The translations under genes were made by a program, and so were the position numbers. From positions 149,745,405 to 149,809,404 of the forward strand of contig OV884012.1 of NCBI GenBank assembly GCA_930367205.1: DNA of 64,000 bases, in the 5' to 3' direction. This document shows, piece by piece, positions 26,301 through 38,599 of the stretch. How positions within the stretch are numbered: the stretch's first letter is position 1; the number at the start of each line of letters is the position of its first letter. Under the pieces are notes generated by a model. The model saw nothing but the letters and a program-made list of their open reading frames with translations, searched no databases and was not told where the DNA came from. The stretch comes from Acanthosoma haemorrhoidale (lineage: Eukaryota > Arthropoda > Insecta > Hemiptera > Acanthosomatidae).

Positions 26301-29300
26301 CTGCTGAATTGATAAAAGTTACGTCTTTGTTGGTGAAGGTTGTGATTGTCTTGAGTGCCGTGCCAAGTGTAGTGCTATTGCTGCTGCTTGGGAGGGCACA
26401 ACTACGCTCAAGAAACTATTACCTGTAATAGCTCTTGTTTAGTCAGCAGTTCTATCTGTATGTGGAACCATTTCTCTTCAGGGTGTCATATCAGTATTTG
26501 AAGTGTCGTGCTCTTTAATTTTTGATCGGTAAAATTGTTGTTAGTGACTGGTTTGGTTGAGCTGTCGATGTAATTAAAAAAATATTGAAGCAGTTGAAGT
26601 TAGGCCCTAATTTGGGACTATTTTTCTGAAATCTACTATTACTAATTACGGCTGAAGCTGTAACAACTGACTTATATGTTTATGTGTTTGCCTAAGAAGA
26701 ACATATGTATGTGTGAATATTAGCAAAATTTATTGTTAACAAACCTAAAAAAGGTATTCAAACAAGGTGGGTAAGAACGTTCAGACAAATGTCAAATATT
26801 TGTTAACCTCTTATCGCCCAAAAACTTGTGTCGAAATCAGTTACCGTAGCCTACCTTTGTAAGTATCTGATCTTTATGCTAAAGCTGCTAAATTCAAAAG
26901 ATAATTCTTAGGTTTGAGTCTTGAGATCTTAACTTATCCATTTCTCTCCTTTTTATTTAATATATCTTATTTTCTGATAAGATGACAAAATCATTTATTA
27001 AATTTGACTCTGTAACCACCTGTTAAGGAGTGACCTTCATCGGAAAATATTTAAAATGTCATTTAATTAAAGTGGGAAAATGCTGAAATATTTTACAATT
27101 CTGGTTATACCATAAATTTTTGAAATATCCATGCTTACCTGACCAAATCAGAACTTTCAAATAATTATAGTTGAACCATCTTTTTACTTTCGGGAGCTCC
27201 ACCTGTTCACTCCAGGTCATAACAGATAACTCGTGACTGACTATATTGAGGCAGAATAGCCTCTAACAACTACATGTTCATTTGCGTTTACCTACTTTGA
27301 TACTTTCATGTCTTAGCTGTCTGTGAGCTATCCCCCCCCCCTTTCTCAAAACATTTCACTTTGTCAGTTTAATTTTCAAATTTGGTTTTTGTTTGTAGAA
27401 ACAAAGCTGTTTGCAGTGTGGGTGGTACACAGGTGGTCTGAAAAGTTTCCGACCTCAACATGAAGATGATAATAAAATAAATAAAAGCTTTGTTAGGTCG
27501 GAAACTTTTCAGACTGCCCTCGTAGATGCCTAGAGTAAAATCGTGAAAGCAAGTGAAAATTCTGAAAGCAGTAAAATAAATTATTGAGTATCAAACATAA
27601 TGTTGAGTGATTGTGCTCAGTCAAAGTCTAGTTTCTGAAATTTGTTTAATTTTCAATGAGTAGAAAAGTTTGTTGTGTGAAATGGGCTTAGGTGATGAAA
27701 AAGAGTTATTTGGTTTTCATCAACCTAAGCCGATTTATGTACTCAATGAACTCATGATGCACTGCTTTAATTTCCTGTTTTTTTACAAGTTCAGTAATTC
27801 TATATAGGAAAAGAACACAACAAAAACCTCCAAGTGATGATTTTCTGTTATAAAATTTTTCAAAGGTTAGTTTTTAAGTTTCCTCGTACCCAAAAATTGT
27901 TATAAATCTGTGATGTTTAATGCAAGACAATCGTCTAAGTTAGGTTAAAAACCAAACAACTTTGTTGCAGTAACATAAATTTGTCATAATTGAAGATTCT
28001 ATTTGTCATGTTTAGTTTCGATAAAAATCTTACGTGTGATTATTAATGATATTATTTGCTTTTAGAGACATTCCAAGTGTTTATTGACAATAGGGATTAG
28101 TTCAAGGTTATACTCTTCTTGCAATGATTCAGTAAAAGTTTTTCCAAGAATGGCTCTCTGAAAGTTTGCTGTATTTCAAATGATTTCAGTTTTTGACAGA
28201 CATGTCGTACCCTAATACATATTACTGTATGTTAATATAATTTTTCCTATTTTATAGGCTACACACATAGTTATAGAAAACAACGATGATGGGGCTATTC
28301 CAAATAATGCTTCTTGGTTGGCTTCAGCTAGTCAGCCGATTATACCAGTTAGGTGCAAGGTAAGACATGACTGAACTCAAACAAATATACTACAATTGAT
28401 TTCAATATATTTATTGATAATTTGGGTATAAGGAGTATTTTTAAACAAGTTGGAATTTAATTTATAATCATAACGGTGATGTAAATCTAATCTAAGAAGT
28501 AGTTAAGTGTACATTATCATACAATTAAGTGTTTCATTGATGTTATTAACAACTCGCTCTTGATTGATTTCCTAAGTTTTATTGACTTACATGTATTTAA
28601 GATACATATTCAAAAGCAGTTTCTCTAACATAAACTGAGTAATTGATGTTACTAGACATGCAATTTATAACCACATGGATAGTTGTTTTATATAAATACT
28701 TGAAAATGAGTTGTCATTGATCTGATTTTTTTTTATATATTCCACTAAACCCCCGACATATTAAACAGCACCGCCATTTTTAATTTTATACCGTTCATAA
28801 TATGCTGGGTTTTTTTTAATTACTCAGTAATTTTTACTTATTATTTTTCCTAGGATTACTTATATTTTAGCATCATCTAGGCATTTGGTGAAAGTAACAT
28901 GCAAATTTTCATCTCTATTTAAAACACTGAATAAGTTAAAGATGCAAACATGACTTTAATGACAGTTCTAATGACTCTGTATTACCACAAATAAAAAATT
29001 ACAAATTAATATTATGGATGGGCTACAAGTTGCTCTATACGTTAGGAAAATATATTTTTTGTTTCCAATTAATTAATTTTTACCATGGGGCTGGTTTTAT
29101 GTTATTTCCATCAACAGTTAAATCAATAGAATAAATTAAATAAAATTAAACGAATCTAACATTCAAAATATCAACTCTCTTTGTAAACCATGGAAAAAGT
29201 TCCCAACACAATTTTATCGATTTTGTGAATGACAGCTCAAAAATTACATATTATTTATCAGGGGAGATCTCTAATTTAATACACTACTCAATAGAACTGA

Positions 29301-32300
29301 ATTGCCATGTACTTAATTAATTTATAACCTTTAATTATGTTTTATGACGTTGAAAAATATTTTTCATGTCATAGGGTAATTAAATGGAATCTCAATATAA
29401 AATTTCATGTGTATTGGCTAAACCCAGGGGCCATACAATCTCCAGGAGCGACAGAAAAACATATTCACAAGCAAAAGCAAAAGGGTTCCTATAAAAAAAT
29501 GAACGAAACCTAAAAAATGATAATATGAAAAATTGTGTGCCTCTAATGCGGAATGTGACACTTCTCTCAAGAGTGAGTAGTATTTGGCACTAGTTAGTTA
29601 TACACAAAGTCTTCATTAGAGGAATATAATTTACAATTTTTTTAAAACAAAGTATATTATAAACTGACCATTCAGGACTTAGCCAATTCTGTGGTACTCT
29701 AATATGTCATGCTCAGAGTAGTCAAAAATGCATGCTTAGGGAAGCGGTTTTAGTAATCGCAAAGGATAAATAAATTTATTATTATTAGTTGTATAAATTA
29801 TTGTTGATCAACCATTATTACTTATTTTAACTTTATTATATTTATCACATTTAGAACACTAGTGCAGAACTTCACAAATCCAGGTTTGGGTCTGGTGGAA
29901 GAGGGCGTTGTATTAAGCTTGGAAACACTTGGTATACTCCCAGTGAATTTGAAGCTTTGTGTGGAAGAGCGTCAAGTAAAGATTGGAAGAGAAGTATCAG
30001 GTAATACTTGTCATTCATTTATATATGTATTACCAATTTTTGTCCCCTAAATACCAATTTCCTGGTGTTTTAACATTTTAATTAACAATCATAAGGGTTT
30101 GGGTTTCAATATTTAAAAAAATAATATATCATTTGCTTTACATAAAGCATGATTTGAAACAGGTGCCCAAATTAAAAATGAACCACATTTTACTACCCAC
30201 TCTTGAAAAGCCTGAAGACAAGTTTGCTTTTAAAAAAATAAGTACGATGAAGGTTTTATATAGTGGTATGTAATGATCGTATATACTAAGATCAAAAAGG
30301 TGAGCCCCATCAGAGTCTTTTCAAACAAGTGAAGTATAATGTGTATCATTGTATTGAATTTTATAGGGAATTTAAACCTTGTATATAATGTAGCAATGCT
30401 ACAGGAGATATAAAACTGATATGTAAATAGATTCGAATGAGAATTTATAATGGAAATAATCATTTTGTAATTTTAAGGGGCTATTGGGGGGGGGGGGGAG
30501 GAATCATATATACTACAGGTCTATTTTTTTTTCAAATATTAATTAAATGATTTTTAAAAACTTCAGCCCCACAAAGGTTATTTTATTTGTTGAACTCATT
30601 CTGACACTATTAATAATTATTAGTTGTGGAGCTGACAACAAATAACCCGACAGAAGGATAGATTTGGGCATAGAACACATTAGTACTAACATACCAAATA
30701 AGCAATGATCTATATTTTGAATAAAAATATGAAAGGACTTTGGCGTATTTGCCGGTTTTGGGTTGAACCTTAATTATGAAATGAATAGATTTGTGACTGC
30801 CAACTATTTTTGTAGTCTTAAAAGAGACTTCTGTTAAATATAATTTTTAGTAAAACCGATAATTTACCTATTCAAATGCAGATTCGGAGGTAGGAGCTTG
30901 CAGTCCCTCATTGATGGAGGGATACTTACTCCGCATGCTACCAGCTGTACTTGTGCTGCTTGCTGCGACGATGACCGTGCGGTAAGTCCGGTGAGATTAC
31001 ATCTTTAAACATCGTAATTATTTTTTCTTTTTGAATTATGTTTTTAGTAAAAATCTTTTTATAAATGAAGGGGTCAGAATAAAATTGGTGTAAGTCTATA
31101 TTGTTTTTTTACCATAATAACTGGTAAGTTCATTTTAAAATATATAAATATATATCCGCATACTATTAAAACAGAGGAAGTTTTAATTATTTGGTAGCAA
31201 GCTTCAGTTTTTTTTATGATTGTGATTTATCTAGGGCAATCAAGTATGGAGTTATTTAAGTCCTTGAAAATATTCCAATTATCTAAATCAACAAATTGGC
31301 CGACCGATTTCAAAGCTCAAGGGCTCATTTTGACTAAGGGAAAAATGTGCCAATTGGAACTTTTTTTGATTCTTTATATTGTGCATTTAATACGTTCCAT
31401 GCCAGTTTTAATAGTTAATTTTTGGCAGTATTTCAGCTATTTGCATTATTTTAATCTGTTGAAAAGGCAATTTGTAGTAACCAAGATTTTTTGTTAAATA
31501 AAATGAGGTGTTTTCCTCAAAATTATTGTGTTAAAACAAAATTTTTTAAGAAACTCACACCTTAGGCGATTATCCCTTGATATTTTTCTTCACTTTCTAC
31601 GTCCTTTATTTTGTTAATATGTATTTCAAAAGATACAATTTTGTTCATAATTGCTGCTATAAAAAGAAAAGAATAATCGTAAATAATTAATACAAAAAAT
31701 AATAAAAAATGGCCTGGTTACTGGTGTATCTATCAATCAACTAGAAATGTAAACAATACAATTTGCAAAGGAGGAAAAGGAGCAAGCTCCTTAGAAGAAA
31801 TGGCTTGGATTGTCAGAATTTGATTCACACAGTAAAATCCTAAATGTAATATGTAGAAGACATATTAAAATATTTCTGATTTCAAAAAATTAGGTTAAAT
31901 AATTCCTTAAATTTGACTTTTGCTATAGATGGGACCCATTCGACTGTTCACTCCTTATAAAAGGAAGCGACGAAAAGAAGATGAAGGAAATATGAGGAAA
32001 CCTAAAAGAGAATCTGGGAACAGGGAACTGTGCGAAGCAGTCAACGATGATGAGAGCTGTGATTCAAATGGTATGACAACTAACTGTACTTAAATTTTAC
32101 AACTTTTACTGAATGACATTGTTTAAATATTTACTTTTTCAGGAATGGATAGCTCCCACGAAGCGGCCTCAACCAGTACTGCTAATACTGTAACCGTTGT
32201 CAACTCTAACTCAAATGGCAATAGCCAGCAGATGGCTGAAGAAAACACTGCAGCTTTTCCTGGAACCATGCCTGATATTGTAGCAAGGCTTGACAAAGTA

Positions 32301-35108
32301 AGTAAGCATTAATATTAATTAAAACTAACTATTCATACTAATAGAAAATCCGTTATTATTTAGATCAGGTGTGTAACCCTAGCAAAGTACAAACTTGGCA
32401 TTGGGGAAAAGCGAAAAAAAAATTATAAATTATAATTTTTCAAAATTGTTATATTCTACAAGGTTTTTTTGATGTATATATATTGGAAGAATGGCTAGGC
32501 ATATAAATATGACAGGATCGTTGGCTCACTCCATGATATTTAAAAAATATGATCCACGACACCTGTAAATATGCCATGAAGTTTTGGGCTGAAGTGGGGA
32601 AGAAAGGGGGGAGGGAGGAATGTTGTAAAAGGAAAAGATGCAAGAAAAGTGTGGAATCGTAAGTATCTCTTGATATTGTTTATTCAATTTCTATGTTCTT
32701 TTTTTGAATAATTGGGGGGGGGGGAGGACTGCGGCGCTACTGATATAGTCTAATTTGAACAAATTATTGCTGATTTTGTTTTTCATTCCATTTTTTATTG
32801 TTAAATATGATATTTTCCAAAGAAAATAGATAGTGACAGGGCCAACTGACAACTCTGTCAATATCGCTTTAAAATTAATTTGTAAGGAAAAACATTAATA
32901 AAGTTTTATCTTATCTTTTCTATCTACCTCTAATTCCAAAGAGATATTTTTTCAAGGGAGATTATAATGTAGTTCTCATGTAGAGCTCATTTGATTTTTA
33001 CTGCATTTGGTTTATTGATTACATATTAGTAATTCTGTACCTCCGGTGAATAGGTTGTTAAGTCAAAAAATCAAACTTTTCAGGAGAGCAGTTTGATTAC
33101 CTTTCAAAAGTAACCTTTCAAATATTATTCACATCGCAATATCTCCCCACTATCTTTGTTTTAAACTAAACCATTAAGGTCTCGGGTCAAATTCTAGCCC
33201 TGTTGCTTTATATGCTTATTTATTTAACAATTATTAATACAAAAATATTACTTTTCAGACATCAAGTAAACTGTTGAAAATGGCATTCCAGTTGCGAAAA
33301 GATGTAGATGAACTTAAAGGGCAATGGAAGGCCGAAAGGGATCAGCTGCAGTTTGAACATAAGCGAGATAAAGAACAGGCGGTTCTGACCGCAAGAGTTG
33401 AAGCGCAAGTGGCTTGCTCAAGGTACATATGATCAACATGATTCTATGTTTTATATCAGCTTAGGACAAACATGTTTAACTAAATCCCTTACTAACTTGA
33501 ATTTAGTGCACATTTTATTCTTTGCGAAAAAATGATTATCATATTTTTACAATAGTGTGAAACACATTTATAAATTCCAGAGTTCCATTCTCTTAAATTG
33601 TGGGTTGTGAGAGTAGCCGGCAACAATAACAGATAGCCACCCACACTATGACAATCTAGTTCTTCTGTAACCATTACAGATCGCTGATGAACAATGCATT
33701 ACAGATGGGTACAGAACTGCTTCTAACCGGCATTACCAACATCACTTGAAAGGACCTGCCAAGATGAGTCTTTTGCCTTCTCCCTAGCTGTTAGCTAGTT
33801 TCTCGCTAGCTGCGATTACCTCTGATACCATCTGTGTGGAATAGATGATGTAGCTTGCTCATCCTGGAGGATGTTTGATCACTTATATACATCTCCTGCA
33901 TAATAATGAATGACTGAATAGCCAAAAAAAAATGTGATTTTCTAAGAATTGAAGAGATAAAACAGTGTTAAAGCCAAGATATGAACTTAGGACCTTCTGG
34001 TTTTCATTTAGACATCTTTACCAACTAAATACTTTCCTAGTGGGTCTCTAATGAAGTATTGAAAACATTTAGAATAGTGATATTTTTTTCTGACTATGAT
34101 ATAATCATTTATTTAATAATTTTATGTTATTATCATAATGTAAAAGTACAATCTGAAGTCCATTTCTCTTTAACTAATAATTATTTTTTAAGGCTTTGTT
34201 ATTAATTATGATGATCCTGAAACTTTAAAATTAGGCATGTTTGTTAGTTATCTTGTTTTTGTTCATTCTTCGGTGTGATGTTCAATGTTAATTTTATTTT
34301 TTCAGAGCTGTTTTCGATTCTGCTGTCCATGTAGTCGATCCCATTACAACTGTCGGTCTTCAACCAACTGAGGATAATAACGATAATAAAAAGGTATTTT
34401 CATTATCTAAGTATAAAAAAAAAATTATTACCATTTAAATTGTGTAAAAAAATTCTCTTAGTTTTGCTTTAAAAGTGTTTTAATTAATTTAAAAGTTAAA
34501 ATGATTCTGTGCCATTATTAATTGGTGACTCGTCTCATGAAACTAAGGACATCCTTGTTCTCTTCATTCTGACTGACATTTCTATGGAAGCAGTGGAGGT
34601 AAATCTAATACACCTGCCTGGAAACTTTTATCTGAATTATTTGTCTCAGAAAAAAAATAAACTGGATTTTAACTAGGGATCTGTAGCAATTAAGATTAGT
34701 TTGATTTGTAGATTGAAATCTGTTGTTTAAAAATGCTCAACTATGTTGCGCTCTCTTTAATGATTGACAATATAGATTTTTAATGTAGAGTATTTAACTT
34801 TTGATAACTAGTTGTATTCCATTTCTGGAAGTAAGTAGTTGATTAATGTAAAAAAAGTTAAAAAAGTAGATTATTAATTGTAAGTTAATTATTTAACTTC
34901 TTGGTTGTTACAGTGTGCCAATTGTAACAGAGAGGCTTACGCTGAATGCTCTCTTTGTCGGAGGACACCTTACTGCTCTACCTTTTGCCAGCGAAAAGAC
35001 TGGACCAGCCACCAAGTGGAATGTGTTAGAAGTGCAACTAATGACCAGGGTTCAATCATGCTCATTGTTGAAAGTTCTTCTGAGCAAGTATTAGGAGTCC
35101 AGGAATAG
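23320..35108 (+). CDS. Deaf1: Deformed epidermal autoregulatory factor 1 (DEAF1), complete, 10 exons
   Basis: Nuclear transcription factor that binds TTCG-type sites through a SAND domain and partners through MYND. Coding exons: 23320-23535, 25428-25550, 28258-28359, 29855-30000, 30882-30981, 31929-32070, 32143-32297, 33259-33422, 34306-34393, 34914-35108. All have GT-AG junctions and phases agree, giving 476 aa (fly and human are about 570). The SAND domain is at ~133-212 with the DNA-binding KDWK at 189-192. A Cys cluster (CTCAACC) follows, then a nuclear localisation signal, YKRKRRK (239-245). A charged helix likely to form a coiled coil lies at ~330-385. The MYND zinc finger is at 413-449 (CxxC, CxxC, CxxxC, HxxxC all intact). 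The start ATG opens an acidic N-terminus right after the GC-rich promoter. The shorter length mainly reflects smaller linkers. Exon 1 to exon 2 phase is 0, so an extra small exon cannot be excluded. Confidence 0.95.
23536..25427 (+). other. Deaf1 intron 1
   Basis: GTAGGT...TTTTAG intron of 1.9 kb, AT-rich. No coding or repeat structure recognised. Confidence 0.7.
27428..27522. mobile_element. 95-bp mariner-type MITE
   Basis: Inverted ends share GTCTGAAAAGTTTCCGACCT and lie within a few bases of TA on both sides (27426-27427 and 27523-27524), as expected of Tc1/mariner insertion. The centre is a short AT-rich spacer with no coding capacity, so it would have moved using a transposase made elsewhere. 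Confidence 0.75.
27685..27731. repeat. Hairpin sharing the end motif of the 8553-8810 repeat
   Basis: Arms 27685-27701 (GGCTTAGGTGATGAAAA) and 27714-27731 pair with one unpaired base. CATCAACCTAAGCCGATTT matches the terminal motif of the repeat at 8553-8810. Confidence 0.55.
28360..29854 (+). other. Deaf1 intron 3
   Basis: 1.5 kb, AT-rich, no feature recognised between the GTAAGA donor and TTTAG acceptor. Confidence 0.7.
30294..30498 (+). repeat. Jockey-family 3' UTR, copy 3, in Deaf1 intron 4
   Basis: Begins AAAAAGGTGAGCCCCAT, carries the stem-loop GTAGCAATGCTAC (30390-30402) and GTAAATAGATTCG, and ends in AAGGGGCTATT followed by 13 G. It is a severely 5'-truncated insertion of the family seen at 19130-20393. 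Confidence 0.7.
30982..31928 (+). other. Deaf1 intron 5
   Basis: A 0.95-kb AT-rich intron. A 93-codon open frame at 31216-31497 lies wholly inside it and has no recognisable domain; I treat it as chance. Confidence 0.6.
32298..33258 (+). other. Deaf1 intron 7
   Basis: Contains an 11-G run (32714-32724) and, near 33180-33200, GGGTCAAATTC resembling a decayed B box. No other structure seen. Confidence 0.5.
33423..34305 (-). repeat. Deaf1 intron 8 with minus-strand tRNA-derived SINE
   Basis: On the minus strand, 34029-33972 reads TTTAGTTGGTAAAGATGTCT (A-box-like) and then AAGTTCATATC (degenerate B box). The GC-richer body continues to about 33590. The head is too eroded to be a tRNA gene. Confidence 0.5.
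34394..34913 (+). other. Deaf1 intron 9
   Basis: 0.5 kb, AT-rich; the acceptor TTGGTTGTTACAG directly precedes the first MYND cysteine. Nothing else seen. Confidence 0.7.
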
Positions 35109-35520
35109 TAGTGGAGTGGTTGGGGTGTATTTGTAAATAACATAACACTTATACAACTAACTATATGTGCAGTTCATTGATTTCCTTAATAATTAAAATA
35201 TGTTTGGATTTAAGTTTCATTGATTAAAATCAGAAACTTTTTGAAATAAATCAAGAACGAGTAATTAGTAACATCATTGAAACCCTTAATTGTATGAAAA
35301 AGCACACCTGAGTATTTTTTTTTTGTATTAAATAAGTTTTATTTAAGATGTTTATATTTCATTTTCAGAAAAATTATACTTGTGTCTTATTCACCGATAA
35401 ATATAGTAACTTCCTATTATAATGATGGGCTATGAATTATTATTGGCGTTTTAGTTTTTGTTGATTATTGTAAAGTTTTATTTATTTTTTTATTTATGTA
35501 AATAAAATGAATACTTTCAA
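35109..35520 (+). other. Deaf1 3' UTR (probable)
   Basis: AT-rich tail with AATAAA at 35244-35249 and again at 35501-35506. The second lies about 100 bp before the mariner insertion, so the mariner is probably just outside the usual transcript end. Confidence 0.5.
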
Positions 35521-35607
35521 TTATGTTTTTTAGATTCCTCTTTCCTATGTGAGATGTATGATAAGTTAAGTTTTTGTGAAAAATCGGGTAAGTGTATATA
35601 GGAACTA

Positions 35608-36355
35608 TCAGGTTGGCCAAAAAGTCCGTTCGGTTTTTGTCGTCACCAAACTTCAAGCAGTCTATGTACCTAACTTCAGTCCGTCCCTTGCGAGTGCGCT
35701 CTCGTCAGATACTAGAAAGTTTGACGAGACCGATTGTATTTTGTGTGTTTAGGATCATCCTGAAATTGGAAAACCAAAACGAACATTATTGACACCTCAT
35801 GCTTTTTTTAAAAAAAGGCTAGAAAGTAGTGGAAACTTTCAGGAAGATATGCGTTGTATACGGAGAGGATGCTGTTACAGAACGTGTGTGCCAGAAGTGG
35901 TTTTCAAGATTTCAATTGGGTAATTTTTCGGTTCAAGACACACCTCTGGCCGGCCAACTGAGATTAACAGCGACAAAGTGAAGGAATTAGTAGACACCAA
36001 TCCCCGCTATACAACTAGGGAGATCACAGTTGTCCTCAAAATATCCAAATTGAGTGTTGAAAACCATCTGCGATTCATTGCGGAAACGTGAAGAAAACGA
36101 TCCTTTTTTGAAGAGAATGATGACGGGACGAAAAGTGGATCGTCTATAACAATGTGGAGCACAAACGCTAGTGAAAATTTTTTTGTCAGTGAAGACAGGA
36201 AATTCTTTGAGCATGGAATTATGAATCTGCCCATGAGATGGCAGAAGATACTGGAACAAAATGGCAATTATATCATTGATTGAATAAATCGCTTTGTGTT
36301 TAAAAGTTGCGTCTTATTTTCGCTTAAAAACCGAACGGACTTTATGTCCAACCCT
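35608..36355 (+). mobile_element. Internally deleted mariner (748 bp)
   Basis: Terminal inverted repeats at 35608-35638 and 36325-36355 share AAAGTCCGTTCGGTTTTT, and TA flanks both ends (35606-35607, 36356-36357). Plus-strand remnants follow mariner transposase order: a helix-turn-helix part with YGEDAV, CQKWFSRF and GNFSVQDTP, then PFLKRMMTG with DEKW in a shifted frame. A jump to the C-terminal LPMRWQKILEQNG follows. The second and third catalytic aspartates fall in the missing ~0.5 kb. Several stops and frameshifts show it is dead. Confidence 0.85.
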
Positions 36356-37231
36356 TAAGAATCATATTGTTAACGTTTATTTATACCCTCCACTCCCATA
36401 CCAAAGCTACGAGTATGTGCAACAGAAAAATGTGTTTGTGGAAAACTAATCAACGTAATGACACATTGAGCTAGAATTTTTCCGGTTAACTACATTTATG
36501 ACATTTTTCTGTTGCAAGACATACCCAAGTCAGACCTATTAAATGGAATGCTATGCAAATGAATTTTTTGGAATTGTGTTAGTTTTCAAGGGCAAGAAAA
36601 GTTAGGCAAGGGATATTATACATCTAACATGAATGTGCTGTTGGACTTTTAACATTAGAGCATCAACTACTAATAATACACAAGGAGTATTTGGATGGGT
36701 CCATGTTGGTTTAAACAGACATTTATTGATGTAAGTTCTAGAACAGAAAATATGTCACCTATGTATAACTACAGATGGCATTATTGAAAAATTATGGACC
36801 ATCATTTATTTGTTAGCGACTTTGAGAATAGTATACCTTTTTTTCTGTATATGTATTATGTCCTAAAAGTTATTTTTGGGTCATTAATGCTTATGGAGGC
36901 TGACAAAGGTAAACATATTTAAACTGGTAGGACAGATCTGATGGAAACATTTAAAATCCTTTATTCAGCTGTGAAGATATGTCGGTATAATGAGGGCTAT
37001 TATCTAAAGATGGCCCTGGTGATATGGTAATATTAATAAATTAAAACCGTTAAGTAATGGGCATGCACAGCCTGCTTTAGACATGGGAGGTTGAAACAAA
37101 ACTAACATTAAATAAGAAACCTTTCTACAGTGTACCACTATAATTATTGATAATTAACAGGAAAGAAAATCACAGGTGACACTATGCGCCTACTGCAGCT
37201 GCTAGAGCGTAGACCAAAAGAATTCATATTT

Positions 37232-37296
37232 GTTAGGTCGTCCAATTGTCCAGGTAGAGCCCCTGACTAGATATTAGGGAGGTTCTGATCCTGACA
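37232..37296 (+). repeat. tRNA-derived SINE head
   Basis: GTCCAGGTAGAGCCCCTGAC gives a partial A box and GGTTCTGATCC (37281-37291) a good B box at about tRNA spacing. There is no complementary acceptor stem. Confidence 0.55.
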
Positions 37297-37604
37297 CTAA
37301 TTTTTTTTTTGACTTAATTATCAATAACATAAATTACAAGCTATCATCATTGTTATATTTACAAATAAAAATCTATTAATCGCCCCATAATGCACGTTTT
37401 GGTGGTAAAATAAGGATGTTGGATCTATTTATGTTCATGCAATTTTTGTATTAACTCCAGACATCCCACAAGGAAATGTAAAAACAAACACAATTAAACT
37501 TGTCTTTTATTATTCATTAAATACATATCCTATGACTATTTTACTTAATAATTTAAATACATGTAATGTAGATCCTAGTCAGTACTAATCTGCCTCCCTA
37601 TTGA

Positions 37605-38560
37605 TTCAGGAAGAACTGGATCGTATTGAAGCCTGGTGCTCTCTCCATAATGTTCGATTGAATGCAGAGAAATTTAAGGCAATCATCATTGGTCCACGTC
37701 CCCTCCTCGAAACCCTAAATGATATTCCTTCACCATCAATGTTTGACCTATCTAATTATCTACTTCAGTCAAAAATCTAGGTTTAGTCATTGGCCAAACC
37801 CTATCCTAGAAAGACGACATTTCCCAAGACTCGCAGATCTATTTCCACTCTTAGCTCAATCAACCCCAACATCTCCCATTACATATGCTTGTTGGCGGCG
37901 CGTATTGGTTGGTTTCCTCTCTTGTCTTCTCCCATTTTGACTACAGTTGCGTGGCGGTAAATATGGTGGGATCTTGACTTAGTTCAAATGTCTGATGTAT
38001 TTGTTGTTTTCTTAGATTTATACTTGGGATCCCCAGAGACTGTCACATTTTGTGACACTACTCCAAGTTGGGATGGCTGCACCCTTCAGCCCATTGCCAA
38101 TACTTCCTTGGATCACTCTTCAAAACTATCATGACTACACCCTTACCCTCACAACTTCCTCTAATTCAAATTCCACCCTTCCTTGCATCTTTTACAAATT
38201 TGCTTCCTTTGACCATTCTTTTCTTATCTGTCCCACAAACCTTTGGAACTCTATTCCCATCGATATTCGTTGGTCAAGAACTCTCCCAATCTTTAAATCT
38301 AGACTTTACCAGTTTCTTATCTGCCTACAATCTAACAATTTGTAATTCTTCTTTATTATTCTGTTTATTTATTTGTTATTCATACCAGCAACCCCCTTGT
38401 GATAATTTCTATGTTTTATCATTTTTGTTTTTTTGTAGTTATCTCATAAACTTATCAAATCTGTGTTATGCAGTGTATTTTTTTTGCCAGCTAGACATTC
38501 CTTTTCTGTTCCTTCTTGTCATTCTTAGGGGACAGTGTCCCAGAATAAAGTTTTCATTTT
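37605..38560 (+). mobile_element. CR1/L2-like LINE, C-terminal ORF2 remnant
   Basis: Opens with LDRIEAWCSLHNVRLNAEK, the block just after the catalytic YADD of non-LTR reverse transcriptases. Later come SKLGWL (a LINE ORF2 C-terminal block) and LWNSIPIDIRW...LPIFKSRLYQFL, typical of the very end of CR1/L2/Rex-type ORF2. At least three frame changes and several stops intervene. A tail with GGGGACAGTGTCCCAG and AATAAAG precedes the presumed 3' end. Confidence 0.7.
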
Positions 38561-38599
38561 TCATTCCATATATGCAGGAACATATCAAAAATATCTACC

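Larger units (their letters stand above)
25551..28257 (+). other. Deaf1 intron 2, with unexplained GC-richer block
   Basis: A 2.7-kb intron. Between about 25660 and 26450 the sequence is richer in G+C than its surroundings and carries a 93-codon plus frame (26147-26428) with a hydrophobic end, and another short frame starting ATGGCTTCCGACTG near 26048. The frames overlap with stops and match nothing I know; an old transposon is the likeliest source. It also contains the mini-mariner at 27428 and the hairpin at 27685. Confidence 0.4.

Noticed and set aside
36007..36267. Minus-strand frames of 86-90 codons
   Set aside because: They lie antisense to the mariner transposase remnant and have no domain of their own.
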